From NCBI GenBank assembly GCA_013368315.1, contig JAACJM010000095.1:124001-188000 (forward strand): DNA of 64,000 bases. The letters run 5' to 3'. A program made the position numbers and the translations under genes. Source of the stretch: Tetrapyrgos nigripes (Eukaryota > Basidiomycota > Agaricomycetes > Agaricales > Campanellaceae). How positions within the stretch are numbered: position 1 is the first letter of the stretch; each line of letters starts with the position of its first letter. The notes below the pieces were generated by a model that made no database searches, was not told the origin of the DNA, and saw nothing but the letters and a program-made list of their open reading frames with translations. Shown here in pieces: positions 1-11,440 of this stretch.

Positions 1-1092
1 CTAAACATCACCTCAAGACGCTCTTCCTGTTCACTCGTTCCGATTACAAGACCATTTTCTTCCCTGTAGTAGGTCTTATCCTTCGTCCCTGCCTTGTTGA
101 AACGTGCTGAATCTTGCTCCTTCAGCTTTTCTTCTCAATCGCAACTACATCTAAAATCGACTCGTTCAATTTTCTACGTACAGTCATCTGGATATGGATA
201 CATCTCCTACAAGCCAACGTATCAAACCAAACCTTCAGCGGACACGAAGACAAGATCAACAAACCTTGGAGACCTCTTCCCTCTGGTCGCGTCACGCCCA
301 AACAGGCACGAATCCTCCGATGGTCTCTGATGGTTTTCTGTCTTTGCCTTTCTGCAGTCTATAGCCGAATGGTCTTCATCGCGAGTTTCGCCCTTACCAT
401 CGTAGAGATTGTACACGACGATGTCGGATTTAGCGGGGATACCGTCCTCAAGAACCTGTGTAATGTTGGAGGCTATTCTACCTTCGAGCTCGGTGCCGCG
501 TGTTCCATGAGTGCGTTTCAATGATCATTTTTCTGAAAAAGAAAAATACTCATTATTAGCCTGTCTGTATGTAGATAATGGCTCCCTGTCCAATACTGGC
601 TTTATAGCACTTACCTGCAGTTGCGTATTGATTTTCACCACGATATCGGCACAGGTATGCAATCATCCTCTGATCCCATGCCGTCTCTTTTCACTGAGTA
701 TCTCTTGTTCCGTACCATACAGGATTTCGCTGACGTAGAAGGAGACAAATTATCCGGACGCAAAACCTTGCCCATTGTGGCGCCCAATGGCTCTCGTTAC
801 TATATCCTTTCCGCGTTACTCCTCTGGTCTTATTTCCTCATCCATATGTGGGGTCTTGGACCTATTAGTGGTGGAATATTCATCGGGGTGGGTGCCTATG
901 TCGGATCGCGTTATTTCCGATTTCGAGATGCGAAGAATGACAGGTTGTCGTACCTGCTTTACAATGTGAGGATTCGATATATTTCTATTCCATCCGTTTC
1001 TTTAATTTGCTAATACTTCAGTACTGTAGGTGTGGCTCGTAGCAGCGCATACACTACCCTTCAACAATTCCACGGGTGTCTTGTCCAGGTAG
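1..1092 (+). CDS. UbiA-family prenyltransferase, 5' end cut by window edge
   Basis: Integral-membrane prenyltransferase of the fungal UbiA type, which joins a prenyl diphosphate to an aromatic acceptor or acts as a UbiA-type terpene cyclase. Visible exons are about <3-68, 126-510, 608-654, 723-964 and 1030-1092, joined by GT..AG introns with the frame kept. Both aspartate-rich motifs are present: NQTFSGHEDKINKPWRP near 220-275 (first motif, followed by the usual PSGRVT) and DFADVEGDK at 723-750 (second motif), then SGRKTLPI. Several hydrophobic segments follow. The last exon reads VWLVAAHTLP, a usual C-terminal run in this family, and stops with TAG at 1090-1092. The start codon lies upstream of the window. 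No internal stop is seen. It could be the left border of the metabolic cluster at 16.5-53 kb, but a 15-kb transposon island lies between. The family call is firm; the substrate is unknown. Confidence 0.88.
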
Positions 1093-1350
1093 GGCTTTCC
1101 CTCTGTCGAGAGCCAATATTTTTGTTTGTGTTATTGCAGCATTTCATTTGTACTTGATTCTTGTCTAGAGGTATCCCAGTTTCAGTGTAACTGTATGATA
1201 AGACGAAGGAATCACTGCGTTTTCTGCCTAGATACAAAACTTGTACACTACACATTGTACAAAGTAGGTAATCGTACAACACTTGTATCCCAAAGTCGTG
1301 CTACTTTTCAGCCTCTCTATCGCTCTATTGCACATTATCCTTCTCCATAT
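1093..1350. other. Short intergenic gap after the prenyltransferase gene
   Basis: No coding signal is seen here. The segment lies between the prenyltransferase stop and the end of a minus-strand transposase remnant, and presumably holds the 3' UTR. Confidence 0.4.
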
Positions 1351-1720
1351 CTTCCGTTAAGCTGGCTGGAAGAATCCTATGACCTCTATACTTTCTCGCA
1401 GCCCAAGCAGCTTGCCTTCCATTGAGACCCTTACCACAGGCATCCACAAACTTTTGGGCCCGACTGAAAAACCTACAGAAAATTAGTCTGAGCAAAGAAA
1501 AACAATGATACTGTGAATGAACTTACTTCCAAATTGATTCAATGAGTACTACATCAAGGGATGCAACTGCGTTGGTGCGTTTGTGATCTTCGCGAGATGA
1601 TTCCGGGTAAAAGCGATAGAGTTGTTTGGCATAACACCAGGATTGCTCAATGGGGTTCAGCTCGCAATGGAATTGTTTTCTGCCGCTTTTGTGGTGAGAA
1701 AGTCTGCATTGCATGCTTCA
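1351..1720 (-). pseudogene. C-terminal remnant of a DDE-type transposase
   Basis: On the minus strand two pieces match the C-terminal end of a basidiomycete DDE transposase. The upstream piece (1527-1720) contains FHCELNPIEQSWCYAK, the region with the last catalytic glutamate. It is followed by a canonical intron (about 1473-1526, GTAAGT..TAG) and a second exon (1351-1472) reading QKFVDACGKGLNGRQAAWAA and then KYRGHRILP. The reading frame upstream of the ELNPIE motif is lost: stops appear and no first or second catalytic aspartate is visible up to about 1900. The terminal inverted repeats were not found. The family assignment rests on recognising the ELNPIE and KYRGHR motifs; the element is dead. 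Confidence 0.7.
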
Positions 1721-1899
1721 GACCAGCCTTTCCTGCTCCTTGAAGGTTTTGAGTCTGGAGTTGGAGCCATGGCTTTTTGCGAGGCATTTGTATCCAATGA
1801 GTCTAGGCAGAGTACGCTGTATTTTGCCTACTCTCTGAAATTTTACTTCCTCTCAATTTTTTCTATATCAGGGTAATCTTAAGGCCAGGATGAAAAACT

Positions 1900-2226
1900 T
1901 CATGGCAGGATTAGTCTACACGTGTATGCGTAAATATTTGAGACCTTTTTCTACTGAAAACGCGCCAAATTTGGGTATGTCACACTGAGTCATGTGACAT
2001 CCACTGAAGAACGATGGCTTCTACCTTATCAATTGTAGCCAACACATACACGGTCTGTGTACAAAGCCTGTACAATCTTGACCAAAAAAGTCGATGCATA
2101 CACAACATTCTGTACAACTCTGTTCATCTATGCTACTCCACAACATGTGTATACTCCGTACACAATGCCCTCGTACTCCGCTGCTTCATTTTTTTTTTGG
2201 CTTAGTCCTCATTTTCTTGTGCAAGA
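1900..2226. other. No gene recognised; simple sequence rich in TGTACA-like words
   Basis: The segment has repeated GTACA/TGTAC words and a T-rich tract near 2190, and no convincing exon. It may be the promoter of the coding-like stretch that follows, or decayed transposon sequence. Confidence 0.3.
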
Positions 2227-3470
2227 TGAACACTCCTCCACACACCCCTCCACTGAAACCAACCTCTCTTCAACTGTCCTCTCCACTTAGCCCCTCTTCT
2301 CTGGTACAGTACAGCCCACCTGCACCATGCAATCCTTGCACAACATTTGGTAGGAAGCACATCTGGAGGAGGAATCAGGGCCCTGCTCCTGTAGATGTTT
2401 GGCTTGAAGCCAACCTCATGGCCTGCCAACCTCACTGGCAGTCAGATGCAAGGCTGGCATCTGCTCTACTAAGCACAGAGATGGTCCAATGTGAGGTAGA
2501 GGTGGCTTTACTTCCAGTATGTTTGTTCTTTTTCGCTTCTAATAGTTTCACAGTACTTAAGCTAAATTTCAGGATTGTATTCTTGAATGCAACCCAGATC
2601 TTGGTGACCCTTTTTGCAATTATTTTGACCAGGAGTGACTAGTTCTATGCTTCACCATTGCACTCTGCCACAACTGCTGTGATAGGCCCCTCGCCATGTT
2701 TCAGGTCAGCCCTAAGGCAGTTCTTGGCCATTGGGCTGGGGACAGAGACAAGCACATCATTGTCTCCTCTGACTGGGCTTGGTCAATAGGCATTGGGGAA
2801 ACAGTGGTATTCAAACATCCACATCTGGGTGTTGCTGAATTGATGGCACAGTTGGCTATGAACGAGGATAATCATGATGAGGTGAGTGCATGTTTGAATT
2901 CACTTTTTTCTACTTCCTGACCTGTTTGATGATTTCAGAGAACCTTGGATGCTCTCCTCACCTGGGCCAGGGGGGTATCAGTATGTTTATGGCTGCACTG
3001 CTTGTCAATGTTTTACTTATATCTGCTACAGGTCCTTTCAGGCTCTTCCACCTTGCAAGATACATACAATACTCCCTCTATATGATCCTTTCCACTCAAT
3101 GGTCATCAGCATCATTGTGAAAGACCCATAGTTTGTTCTGAGTTGCCGCTAGACTCTTGCAGCACACTTAGGGATTATGGACAGTGATAGCTCAATGTCA
3201 CTATCACTGTTGGATGTAGATTGCTTCAATTCAGACTTGGATCCTGAAATAGATTGGGAAGCCCTTGACCACTGGTTAGATTCTGAATAGTGTACACTCA
3301 ATCACCTCTGTTCTCTGTGTTTGTACTTAGACTCATAATCCACCAATTTTTCTTGCTTTCTGACCTGCTTGATGATTTCAGTGAATCTCAGATGCTCTTG
3401 GTATGTTCTGAGTCACTTTCTGACTCTTGTGGAACACTTCGGGGCTATGAGCAGTGCTTTCATGGACATT
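2227..3470 (+). other. Coding-like stretch with intron signals, probably transposon-derived, not identified
   Basis: A plus-strand frame from about 2227 starts with a proline/threonine-rich segment (NTPPHTPPLKP) and runs to about 2517. It can be joined by GT..AG introns to short exons near 2573-2640, 2690-2885, 2939-2981 and 3032-3117. One of these carries the frame GHWAGDRDKHIIVSSDWAWS, but an in-frame stop near 2638 interrupts the model. A 38-codon ORF at 3177-3290 encodes an acidic peptide ending EALDHWLDSE. Two segments look duplicated: 2915-3190 resembles 3355-3462. I do not recognise any domain. A spliced gene of a mobile element or a decayed host gene are both possible. Confidence 0.3.
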
Positions 3471-4758
3471 AGAGTATTAGAGACTTTCTAGTTGTCTTTA
3501 CATTATGCAAAATGAAGTAAAGTAGAGTTTTTTAAAACTTGCCAGCAATGCCAAAAAGGGAAGCAGATTTGGATTTCAGAAACCATTTCCTTTTTCGTGA
3601 AGTTCAACCTTTTTACCTGCCCTTTAGTTGTACACTTGGTGTATGTGCCCCTTGTACAACTTGTTTATGTTGTGGAATCCACCTAATATTTTTCTTTCTT
3701 TCTCTCTGATCACTAGTCAACAGCCTCCAGTACCAGTTTGTCATGGTTTCTCTCTTGGTAAGTCAAAAAAGTTTTCTACCCACTGCGTTTGATGTTCTTT
3801 ATTCATTTTTACTGCTTAGAGTGTGCATGCATATGTAATGCCTTTATATGTGTGCTATTGCAAATACAAGTGCTGTAACAGCACACAGCAGCCTTGGCAA
3901 ATGCAAGAAGATCATCAGAAGGCCAATGCCAAAATGAAACACTGATACACTGTACAAAATTTGCATATAGAAACGTTGATTGGCAGTTAGAAAGCTGGTT
4001 CACCACTTCAATTGGAATATAAAGGACTAGAGTGAGTCCCAAACTGCTAGTTAAAGCGCTAGTGGACTAAGTGTACATGCCAGTACAATAAAGCTAAGTA
4101 CTTATGAATAGGATATGCTTATTCTAAGTTCTATGGTTGATGTGTACAGTGTTTCAGTTATAGTAGCAGATCCACCCCATATGCTATACAAAGTTCTATA
4201 AAGACTTTGTAACAATTCCTACTATAACGCACTTAGTATCACCAGTGTGACTCAAGGGAAAGTGAAGCCCCTATTCACAGGCAAGGGGTGCATTGGCTAT
4301 ACAACCCAGACTCTAGTGCTAAATGATCACTGGTTGAGGATTGCACCATAATCAGAAAAATCGGAGGAAAACCCTAGTGACCAACTATGTCCAAACTAGT
4401 GATATAACAATCAATACCTCACTTATAAGAAAAACAGAAGGAATAGTCTTTTGAAAGGCAGCAAGGATAGATAAGTAGGACAAAGTATATATGTATGAGT
4501 TCCTAGAAAGCTCAGCTTTCATATGGTACTAAAGGGATGGACTAGCAGTGAAGGAATAAAACCCATAGTTCATTACCACCAGTACACAATCTAAGGAATG
4601 AGTCATAATGAGAAAGCCCCAAAAGGGTAAAGATATTTCTGAATGCAACAGTAAGATCAGCAAGATGTATGCCTGATGACTGAGGTGTTCTCATTGGTAC
4701 AAGCACAACTACAAAATATGTAGGACCTGATAGAGAGCAGGACTCATCTATAAGAGAA
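3471..4758. other. A+T-rich non-coding DNA flanking the gypsy insertion
   Basis: No open frame of note or known motif is seen on either strand. Its style (CTAGT-rich, many short repeats) is similar to 12589-12924, which was contiguous with it before the gypsy element inserted. It may be an old LTR or other decayed repeat, but no ends could be defined. Confidence 0.35.
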
Positions 4759-4763
4759 CTATG

Positions 4764-5170
4764 TGTCACGAACTGCTACAGTCCTTTGCCCTCCTTCTTC
4801 TTTTACTTCACTATCGAACCTTTTCTCTGATCATTCGTCCATCGCATTTCCTTGATAAACCCTTCAACCTTATATTTCTGACCTTGAACTTTATAAAACC
4901 TGTCAAACTCTATAATAACTGTCAATCAATCTTCCCATCTTTCTTATCTCGTATCCATTCTTCCTATCTTTAACAAGATCTCTTGTAACTAATTCCCCAG
5001 TTTGTTCACTTTGTCTCTGCTCCGTACTACTACTACGCAGTGTAGAGCCTAGTCAGCTTACTCATTTCCCTTCCTCTCTATATCTCATATATATCTCAAT
5101 CTATCCGCCTATATCTGCTCTCTTCGTGTGTGACTTGGGTGGTTATTTGAGTGTATTGACAACCTTGACA
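4764..5170 (+). repeat. 5' LTR of the gypsy element
   Basis: A 407-bp LTR, TG..CA bounded. It matches 11441-12583 outside the solo-LTR insertion and one indel near 12285-12385, where the 3' LTR is longer. Most substitutions between the two copies are at CpG or its deamination products. Confidence 0.93.
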
Positions 5171-5406
5171 CTTGAACGAACTCCTATACACCCACCTCAC
5201 TATTTGAGTCTTTCCTCCTCTATCTCGTTCATCTCTATTCTCAACTCTTTTGACTCTTCACCACCATTTCATCTACATTGCAAGTGTCGTCCCTCCTCCC
5301 TGCAAATTCGAATACATTTCGATTGCTAAAGCAGACACTACTTCGGGTAGACTGCTGATCCACTGTGTACTTCAAGTAACAGTGTAGCAACAACCACTCC
5401 TCCTTT

Positions 5407-5793
5407 TTGTATATTCCTTTCATTCTGTCTTCCCCATTCTCTCGGATTCGCTTTGATCCGCCTGAGAGTTCATCTGACTACGAACAACCTCCTCTTCCTC
5501 TCCCACTCGATCTATTGCACACCGAGTACTGGTGCAGCCATGCGGAAAGCATTCAGGCAGACCCTTGGAGTTACAATCGAAACTTCGTCTGTACACATTG
5601 TTGGGTGTGGAAACTGGAACCAGGTGACGTGATCCTATCCATCTATTCATACATTCAAGTCACCCTTGACCTCGATACCGAGGAAACTGTTGTTAGGATT
5701 ACAGGCCCTCTGTTCTTCAAGGAATACAACACACCTACAGAGCTTACAGACTATGGCACACTGTCTTCCTTTATTTTTGAATCCTCGTGGTGA
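5407..5793 (+). pseudogene. Leader ORF of the gypsy element, in frame with gag
   Basis: A 128-codon open frame between the 5' LTR and gag, in the same frame as gag but separated from it by TGA (5791) and TAA (5827). It contains FVCTHCWVWKLEPGD and no domain I recognise. It may be the original N-terminal part of Gag or an unrelated leader ORF. If it is part of gag, the TAA is the one stop in the element that is not TGA. Confidence 0.4.
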
Positions 5794-5838
5794 TTAGAGG
5801 GTAAGAAAGAAGACCCTAAGAGATTGTAAAAAAAGTAT

Positions 5839-7449
5839 ATGACGAGTCAACAATCCACATCTGCAGACCCAAGTCTTCCCTGTGCAAGCGTTCCACACAT
5901 CTTCCTTAAGCCAAGAGTCCTTGACTGTAATTATAACTCGGAAGACAAAAAACCCTATCAATTCTGCGAAAACCAACTGTGTATTAACAGGTACAACACC
6001 CAGACCCTTCCTGAAACCGAAATCCTTCCTATCGAGTGTCAAGTAATAACACCCAACCAAGAACTTGCTATTCGAAAAGCCCACCCTATAATCGACTCCG
6101 AAACTGAACCAGATCAGGGATCATCTACCCCTACAAACACTCAACCAAATCCAGAATCCTCTTCCCTGGTACCACCTGACCCGTCTTCAACATCAAATCC
6201 GTTGCCAGATCCACCTTCTAATAATCCATCAACCCCTCCCCATGATCCTTCTCCCGATTCATCAAATCCAAGCGAACCTTCTTCACCCATAATTCTATCC
6301 ACCGAAGGACCATCTGTAGCTCCTCGTCAACCAGCCCCTAATCCATCCCCTAAACTGTCAGATCCAGATGAACCAGCCATGTCAGACGTAACACCAAACG
6401 ACTCAAACAGCACTTCAGAACAAGGAAGGAAACCAGATGCCTTCAACAGAGAACGTGAGGAGGCAAAGCAATGGCTAGCCTCATTCAACAATTATCTACA
6501 TCAGAACAAGGCTAGATACACCACTGAGGACTCCAAGGTGTCCTTGTTCCTAGGAGAAAAAGGGGGAGATTGGCCGACTCAACAAATTACAGAATGAGAG
6601 GAGGATGAGGAGGATACAAAAGTCAAACCAGACGATAGGCGATGGGCAACATTGAAGGAGATCTGAGATAGGTTTAAAAGGGATTTTAAAGTGCTCGCTT
6701 CCGATGAGGTTGCAAGGACAAAAATCAAAAATGCTAGGATGAAGGGAACGGACATCAGTAGTTACAATAGTATCTTTGACACGTATGGGGAAGAGTTGGA
6801 CTTTGGAGAAACGGCCCTTTTGGAGTATTACAAAGCAGGACTCCCAGAGAAACTTCGGAAGACAGTAGGAATGACCTGGCCAAAGTGGCAAGATTTTGAT
6901 GAATATAGGGAGAGAACGATGGATCTCCATTTAGAATGGGTAAACGAGAGAGAAAGAGAAGGACGATCAAGGCTGTTCTCTACGCCAAGAACAAATGCAG
7001 GTCCTTCTCAAGGAAGGACAGTAGCAAGCGTGAATACGCTTATGAATATGGGACCAGGTGCTAACTTGTCCTTCACTCCATTACCTAAACTGACACCTGA
7101 AGAAAGGGATCGACTTCGAAAATCAGGGGCTTGTTTCACATGTAGACAACCTGGACATATGAGCAACGAATGTCTGACATTCCCGAACAATACCTCGAGG
7201 TCTTCAACGACTCAAAAAATGTCCCCAAACTTTTCCCCTCGTGCTGTTAGGACAGCTGAAACTTCAACTCCATTGTTGTCATCTAGTTCGTCACCGGTGA
7301 CAGTAGCTCAAACATCGTCATTGTCTTCCTCTTGTAATGTAATCAAAGACATCTCTGATATGGTTAACAAGGTCAAGGGTTTGGAAGGAGAAGAGAAGGA
7401 ACAGGCAGCTGTATATTTGAAGGACATTATGTCAAAGTTGGATTTTTGA
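5839..7449 (+). pseudogene. gag: gypsy gag (capsid/nucleocapsid), interrupted by TGA codons
   Basis: The frame starts at ATG 5839 with a long Pro/Ser/Thr/Asp-rich N-terminal region. The capsid-like part follows from about 6430, with YKAGLPEKLRKTVG near 6825 typical of chromovirus Gag. A CCHC zinc knuckle CFTCRQPGHMSNEC lies at about 7135-7176 and would bind the genomic RNA. The frame is cut by TGA at 6595 and 6664, and the last codon is TGA at 7447. Between the stops the frame is fully open, so decay is by point change rather than by deletion. The stops sit where arginine (CGA) or tryptophan would fit. The annotated end may itself be a mutated codon if gag and pol were once one ORF. Confidence 0.85.
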
Positions 7450-7540
7450 AACACTCCTCTGCTATGTCGTCAGAAGGAGTTGTACAGTACACTGGACAAT
7501 TTTTGAACAATCGATATAGTGTGTTATACCCCTCTAGTGA

Positions 7541-10500
7541 GCGTACCTTCCCTTCAGAATTAAGAATGTCAGCAATCACTCGATAACACTCAAAACTGAA
7601 CTTATTGGCAAAATTACCAGCAGAAAAATCGACGCAAATGCCCTCATAGATAGCAGTGCGGAAGGCATAATTATCAATAGCCATTTCACATGAGAAAATC
7701 AATTGACCCTTCTCCCCATCAAAAATCCATTTCCGGTACGAAACGTTGATGGCTCTGAAAATACCATGGGATGGGTACATCATTACACTACCCAAAAACT
7801 CCAGATCTATTCCCAGAACAATAGATCGTATCACAAAGAGATGGCCAAATTCTATGTCACAGACATTGGAGATCACGATATAATACTCGGCACTGACTGG
7901 CTGGAGGAGCACAATCCAGAGATAGATTGGTCATTCTCTAGGATGAATATGGTTAGATGCCCCGAAATGTGTACCCTGAAACAACCCCCCGTCCTCAATC
8001 TACGAACTAAACCAGTGGCTTCAAAACCAAGTGTTGTCGATCCACGAACCAATCACAAAGATTATCAAGTAATGTGGTCGGAACCAATTGGATGATTTAA
8101 GCCAATTATACAGTCAAAGGTTGCAGGCCAACGTTGCTGAATCCCTATACGATCATTTCATTACTCTTCAGAATCCACAGCCATTTTTACTGAAGAAGAC
8201 TTCAGTCGAGACGAAATTCCGAATCAGTGGGAGAAGGAGGTGTTAGAAAAGCTGTTTGGAAAAGAAGGACAGGACTCAATATCAGATTTGGAATTACTGA
8301 TATGAGTGGGATTTACCAAGGCTCAAGAACTTGCAGAAGCAGCCCAGAAAATGAAAGGAGATGTATCACTTACAGATAAGATTCCGTCTCAATATCATCA
8401 ATTCTTACCAGTTTTTGACAAACAAACTTCAGAACGATTACCGAAACGTGGAGAATGGGATCACGCCATCGAACTGAAATTGGATTTCATACCTTGCCCT
8501 TGCAAAACCTACCCCTTATCTCCAAATGAACAGGAAGAACTCGATAATTTCATTAAGGAGAACTTGGAAAAGGAATACATCAGACCGTCGAAGTCTCCTA
8601 TGGCAAGTCCTTTCTTCTTTGTCAAAAAGAAAGATGGAAAACTACGCCCTGTACAGGATTACCGAACATTAAACAAAGGAACTATCAAGAACGAATATCC
8701 TTTACCACTCATATTGGAACTGGTAGATAAACTCAAGGGAGCACGAATCTTTTCAAAAATCGACCTTCATTGGGGATATAACAATGTGCAAATAAAAGAA
8801 GGTGATGAGTGGAAAGCTGCATTCAAGACAAATAGAGGACTTTTTGAACCAACAGTGATGTTTTTTCGGTCTTATGAACTCCCCTGCAACGTTCCAGGCA
8901 ATGATGAATACCCTTTTTAAGGACCTAATCAACTCTGGAAAAGTGGTAATTTACATGGACGACATCCTGATTTTTACGGAAACACTAGAAGAACATCGAC
9001 AAATGGTCAAACAAGTACTCACACGACTTCAGGAAAACGACCTATATGCCAAACCAGAAAAATGTACCTTCGAAACCAATTCAGTGGAATTCTTAGGACT
9101 CATTGTTTCCCACAATACATTGGCTATGGACCCAGTCAAAGTTGAAGGCATCACCAAATGGCCAACCCCACATAACGTCAAAGACGTTCAATTGTTCCTA
9201 GGGTTCGGAAACTTCTATCATTGTTTCATATGTACGTGACTTTTCTAAAGTCACTCGACCACTGTTCAACCTGACAAAGAAGGATGAATTATGGAACTGG
9301 TCAGACGAGACAGAAAGAGCCTTTCAGGCACTCAAAGATGTGTTTACATCTTCACCAGTCCTCTTGATGCCTGACCATTCTAAACCGTATCGAGTAGAGG
9401 TTGACGCTTCCAATTACACTACAGGAGGTATCTTACAACAGAAAGGTCTTGACAACAAATGGCACCCGGTCGCCTATCTATCAAAATCTTTATCTGAAAC
9501 CAAACGGAATTATGACATTCATGATAAAGAATTGTTGGTAATCATACGGGGGTTAGAAGCTTGGCGACATTACCTCGAAGGCGGACCACATACTATTGAA
9601 ATTTTGACTGACCACAAAAACTTGAAATACTTCACCACTGCTCAGAAACTCAGCCAACGACAAGCAAGGATGGCTCTGTTTCTGACCAGATTCGACTTCA
9701 CATTAACCCACAAACCCGGAAGTCTTAACCGAAGTGACCCCCTTTCTTGAAGACCAGACCATAAGGAGGGGGTCGAAAACGACAACAAAGACAGAATATT
9801 ACTTGATCCCAAGTTCTTCAGAATTTGAGCGACAAGACCAGGAACAGTAGTTGCAATCGGAGATGTTGAATTGAGAAGACATATTAAAGAATGCCCAAAG
9901 AAAGACATTGAAGTCGTGAGTGCCCTACAGGTCATCTTAAATAATGGTCCACACTCGCTGGTCAAAAATTTACAGGAATGGAACTATGAAGACGGAATTA
10001 TATTATTTCGAGGAAAGATCTACGTCCCAAACGACCAGCAACTAAGAAGAGACATAGTCAAAATGCACCACGACAGTCTCACTGCAGGACATCCAGGCCG
10101 GTTTAAAACATACGAACTGGTTAGCAGGGAGTTCTGGTGGCCTGGTATGTCAGTATTTATCTGTGATTATGTTGAAGGATGCGCTACTTGTCAATTGACC
10201 AAGGTACAAAACCATCCATCAAATGTACCATTAATTCCGAACGAAACACCAGAGAGACCTTTTGGCACAATCACAACTGACTTCATTATGGACCTTCCAG
10301 AATGCAAAGGTTTCAATGCAATCCATGTAACAGTAGACTGATCGACCAAAACTGTAGTGATTTCACCATGCCAGAAGGATATTGACAGTGATGGAACAAT
10401 TGACGTGCTATTTAACAACACTTGGTGACATTATGGTCTTTGGGATAAGATGATATCGGATAGAGGACCTCAATTCACGAGTCAGGTTATGAAGGGGATA

Positions 10501-11440
10501 TACGCTAAGTTAGGTATTACCTCAGCACTTAGTACAGCTTATCATCCACAAACAGATGGAGAGACTGAAAGGTTTAACCAAGAACTCGAACAGTATCTAC
10601 GAACCTTTTGCAACTATCAACAAGATGATTGGGTCAAATACCTACCTTACGCAGAGTTCTGCCATAACACTCGAGTTCACTCTGCTACTGGAAAGACACC
10701 CTTTGAATTACTCCATGGATACCTCCCCTGACTCTTTCCTTCAATCAACCCTACTTCACATGTTCCAAAAGTTGAAGAACGTCTTCAGAACTTAGAAGCA
10801 CTACAAGAAGAATTGAAAGCAAGTCTGACGACTGCTGCAGAGTTGATGAAGAGACAAAATATGGATCATGTAAAAGAAGGGGTAAAATTCAAAGTTGGGG
10901 ACAAGGTACTACTGGACGGAAAGAACTTGAAGACCACGAGGCCAAAAGCTAAGTTGGCAAATCGCCGTCACGGCCCGTTTGAAATCACTGATGTAATCAG
11001 TGCAGTTAACTACTATCTCAAACTGCCGAACACCTGGCGGATCCATCCAGTCTTTCATGCTTTGCTTCTTTCACCGTACAAAGAAACTGAAGCCCATGGA
11101 ATAAACTACCCAGGAGAACCAGCCGAATTACTGCCAGAAGACAACAAATATGATGTCGAAGCAATCTTGGATTTGAAACCAATGAGGAATCGGCGGGGAG
11201 TGCAATATTTGGTCAAATGATTAGACTATGCGGACTCAGAAAATTCATGGGAACCAGCATCACGATTAACAAAACTGAAGGACATGATTGAAACCTTCCA
11301 TCAACAACACCCCGATGCATATCGTCCACCAAACCTTATACAATCAGGATCTACAGTGCAGTCAATGGGAATTAGTTTTGCGGATATTTGGAAGAGTATG
11401 CGTGTGCTCCAGGTGAAAGCACACCTTAAAGAGGGGGTAA
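7541..11440 (+). pseudogene. pol: gypsy pol: protease, RT, RNase H, integrase, chromodomain; broken
   Basis: Domains in order: aspartic protease (ALIDSSAEG near 7645, later ILGTDWLEEHNPEIDW near 7880); reverse transcriptase (FFFVKKKDGKLRPVQDYR near 8620, catalytic YMDD near 8956); RNase H (VEVDASNYTTGG near 9400); integrase zinc region (HHDSLTAGH, then CATCQLTK near 10060-10200) and core (ISDRGPQF near 10453, HPQTDGETERFNQ near 10545); chromodomain (SENSWEPASRL near 11240). Frame changes are an extra T in a T run near 8866 and about 4 extra bases near 9232. In-frame stops at 7691, 8093, 8138, 8303, 9748, 9826, 10339, 10426, 10729 and 11218 are all TGA. The family-invariant arginine in the integrase VDRF/SxK context (10339) and the LSRRP context after RNase H (9748) show that at least these were CGA. 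Confidence 0.9.

Noticed and set aside
5171..5190. tRNA primer binding site after the gypsy 5' LTR
   Set aside because: The sequence begins CTTGAACGAA, not TGG, and I could not match it to a tRNA or to the LTR start for self-priming.
4761..5423. Small ORFs in the gypsy 5' LTR (4761-4973, 5126-5329, 5241-5423)
   Set aside because: They are chance frames in LTR sequence and are not conserved between the two LTRs.
5839..11440. TGA read as tryptophan (alternative genetic code) to explain the TGA-only stops
   Set aside because: Intact nuclear genes in the window end with TGA (for example the AKR at 22273 and the P450 at 41748), and two of the gypsy stops fall at positions that are arginine in the family.
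5839..11440. Classical RIP as in Neurospora
   Set aside because: RIP targets CpA and makes many TAA/TAG stops from CAA/CAG. None is seen here; the pattern fits CpG.
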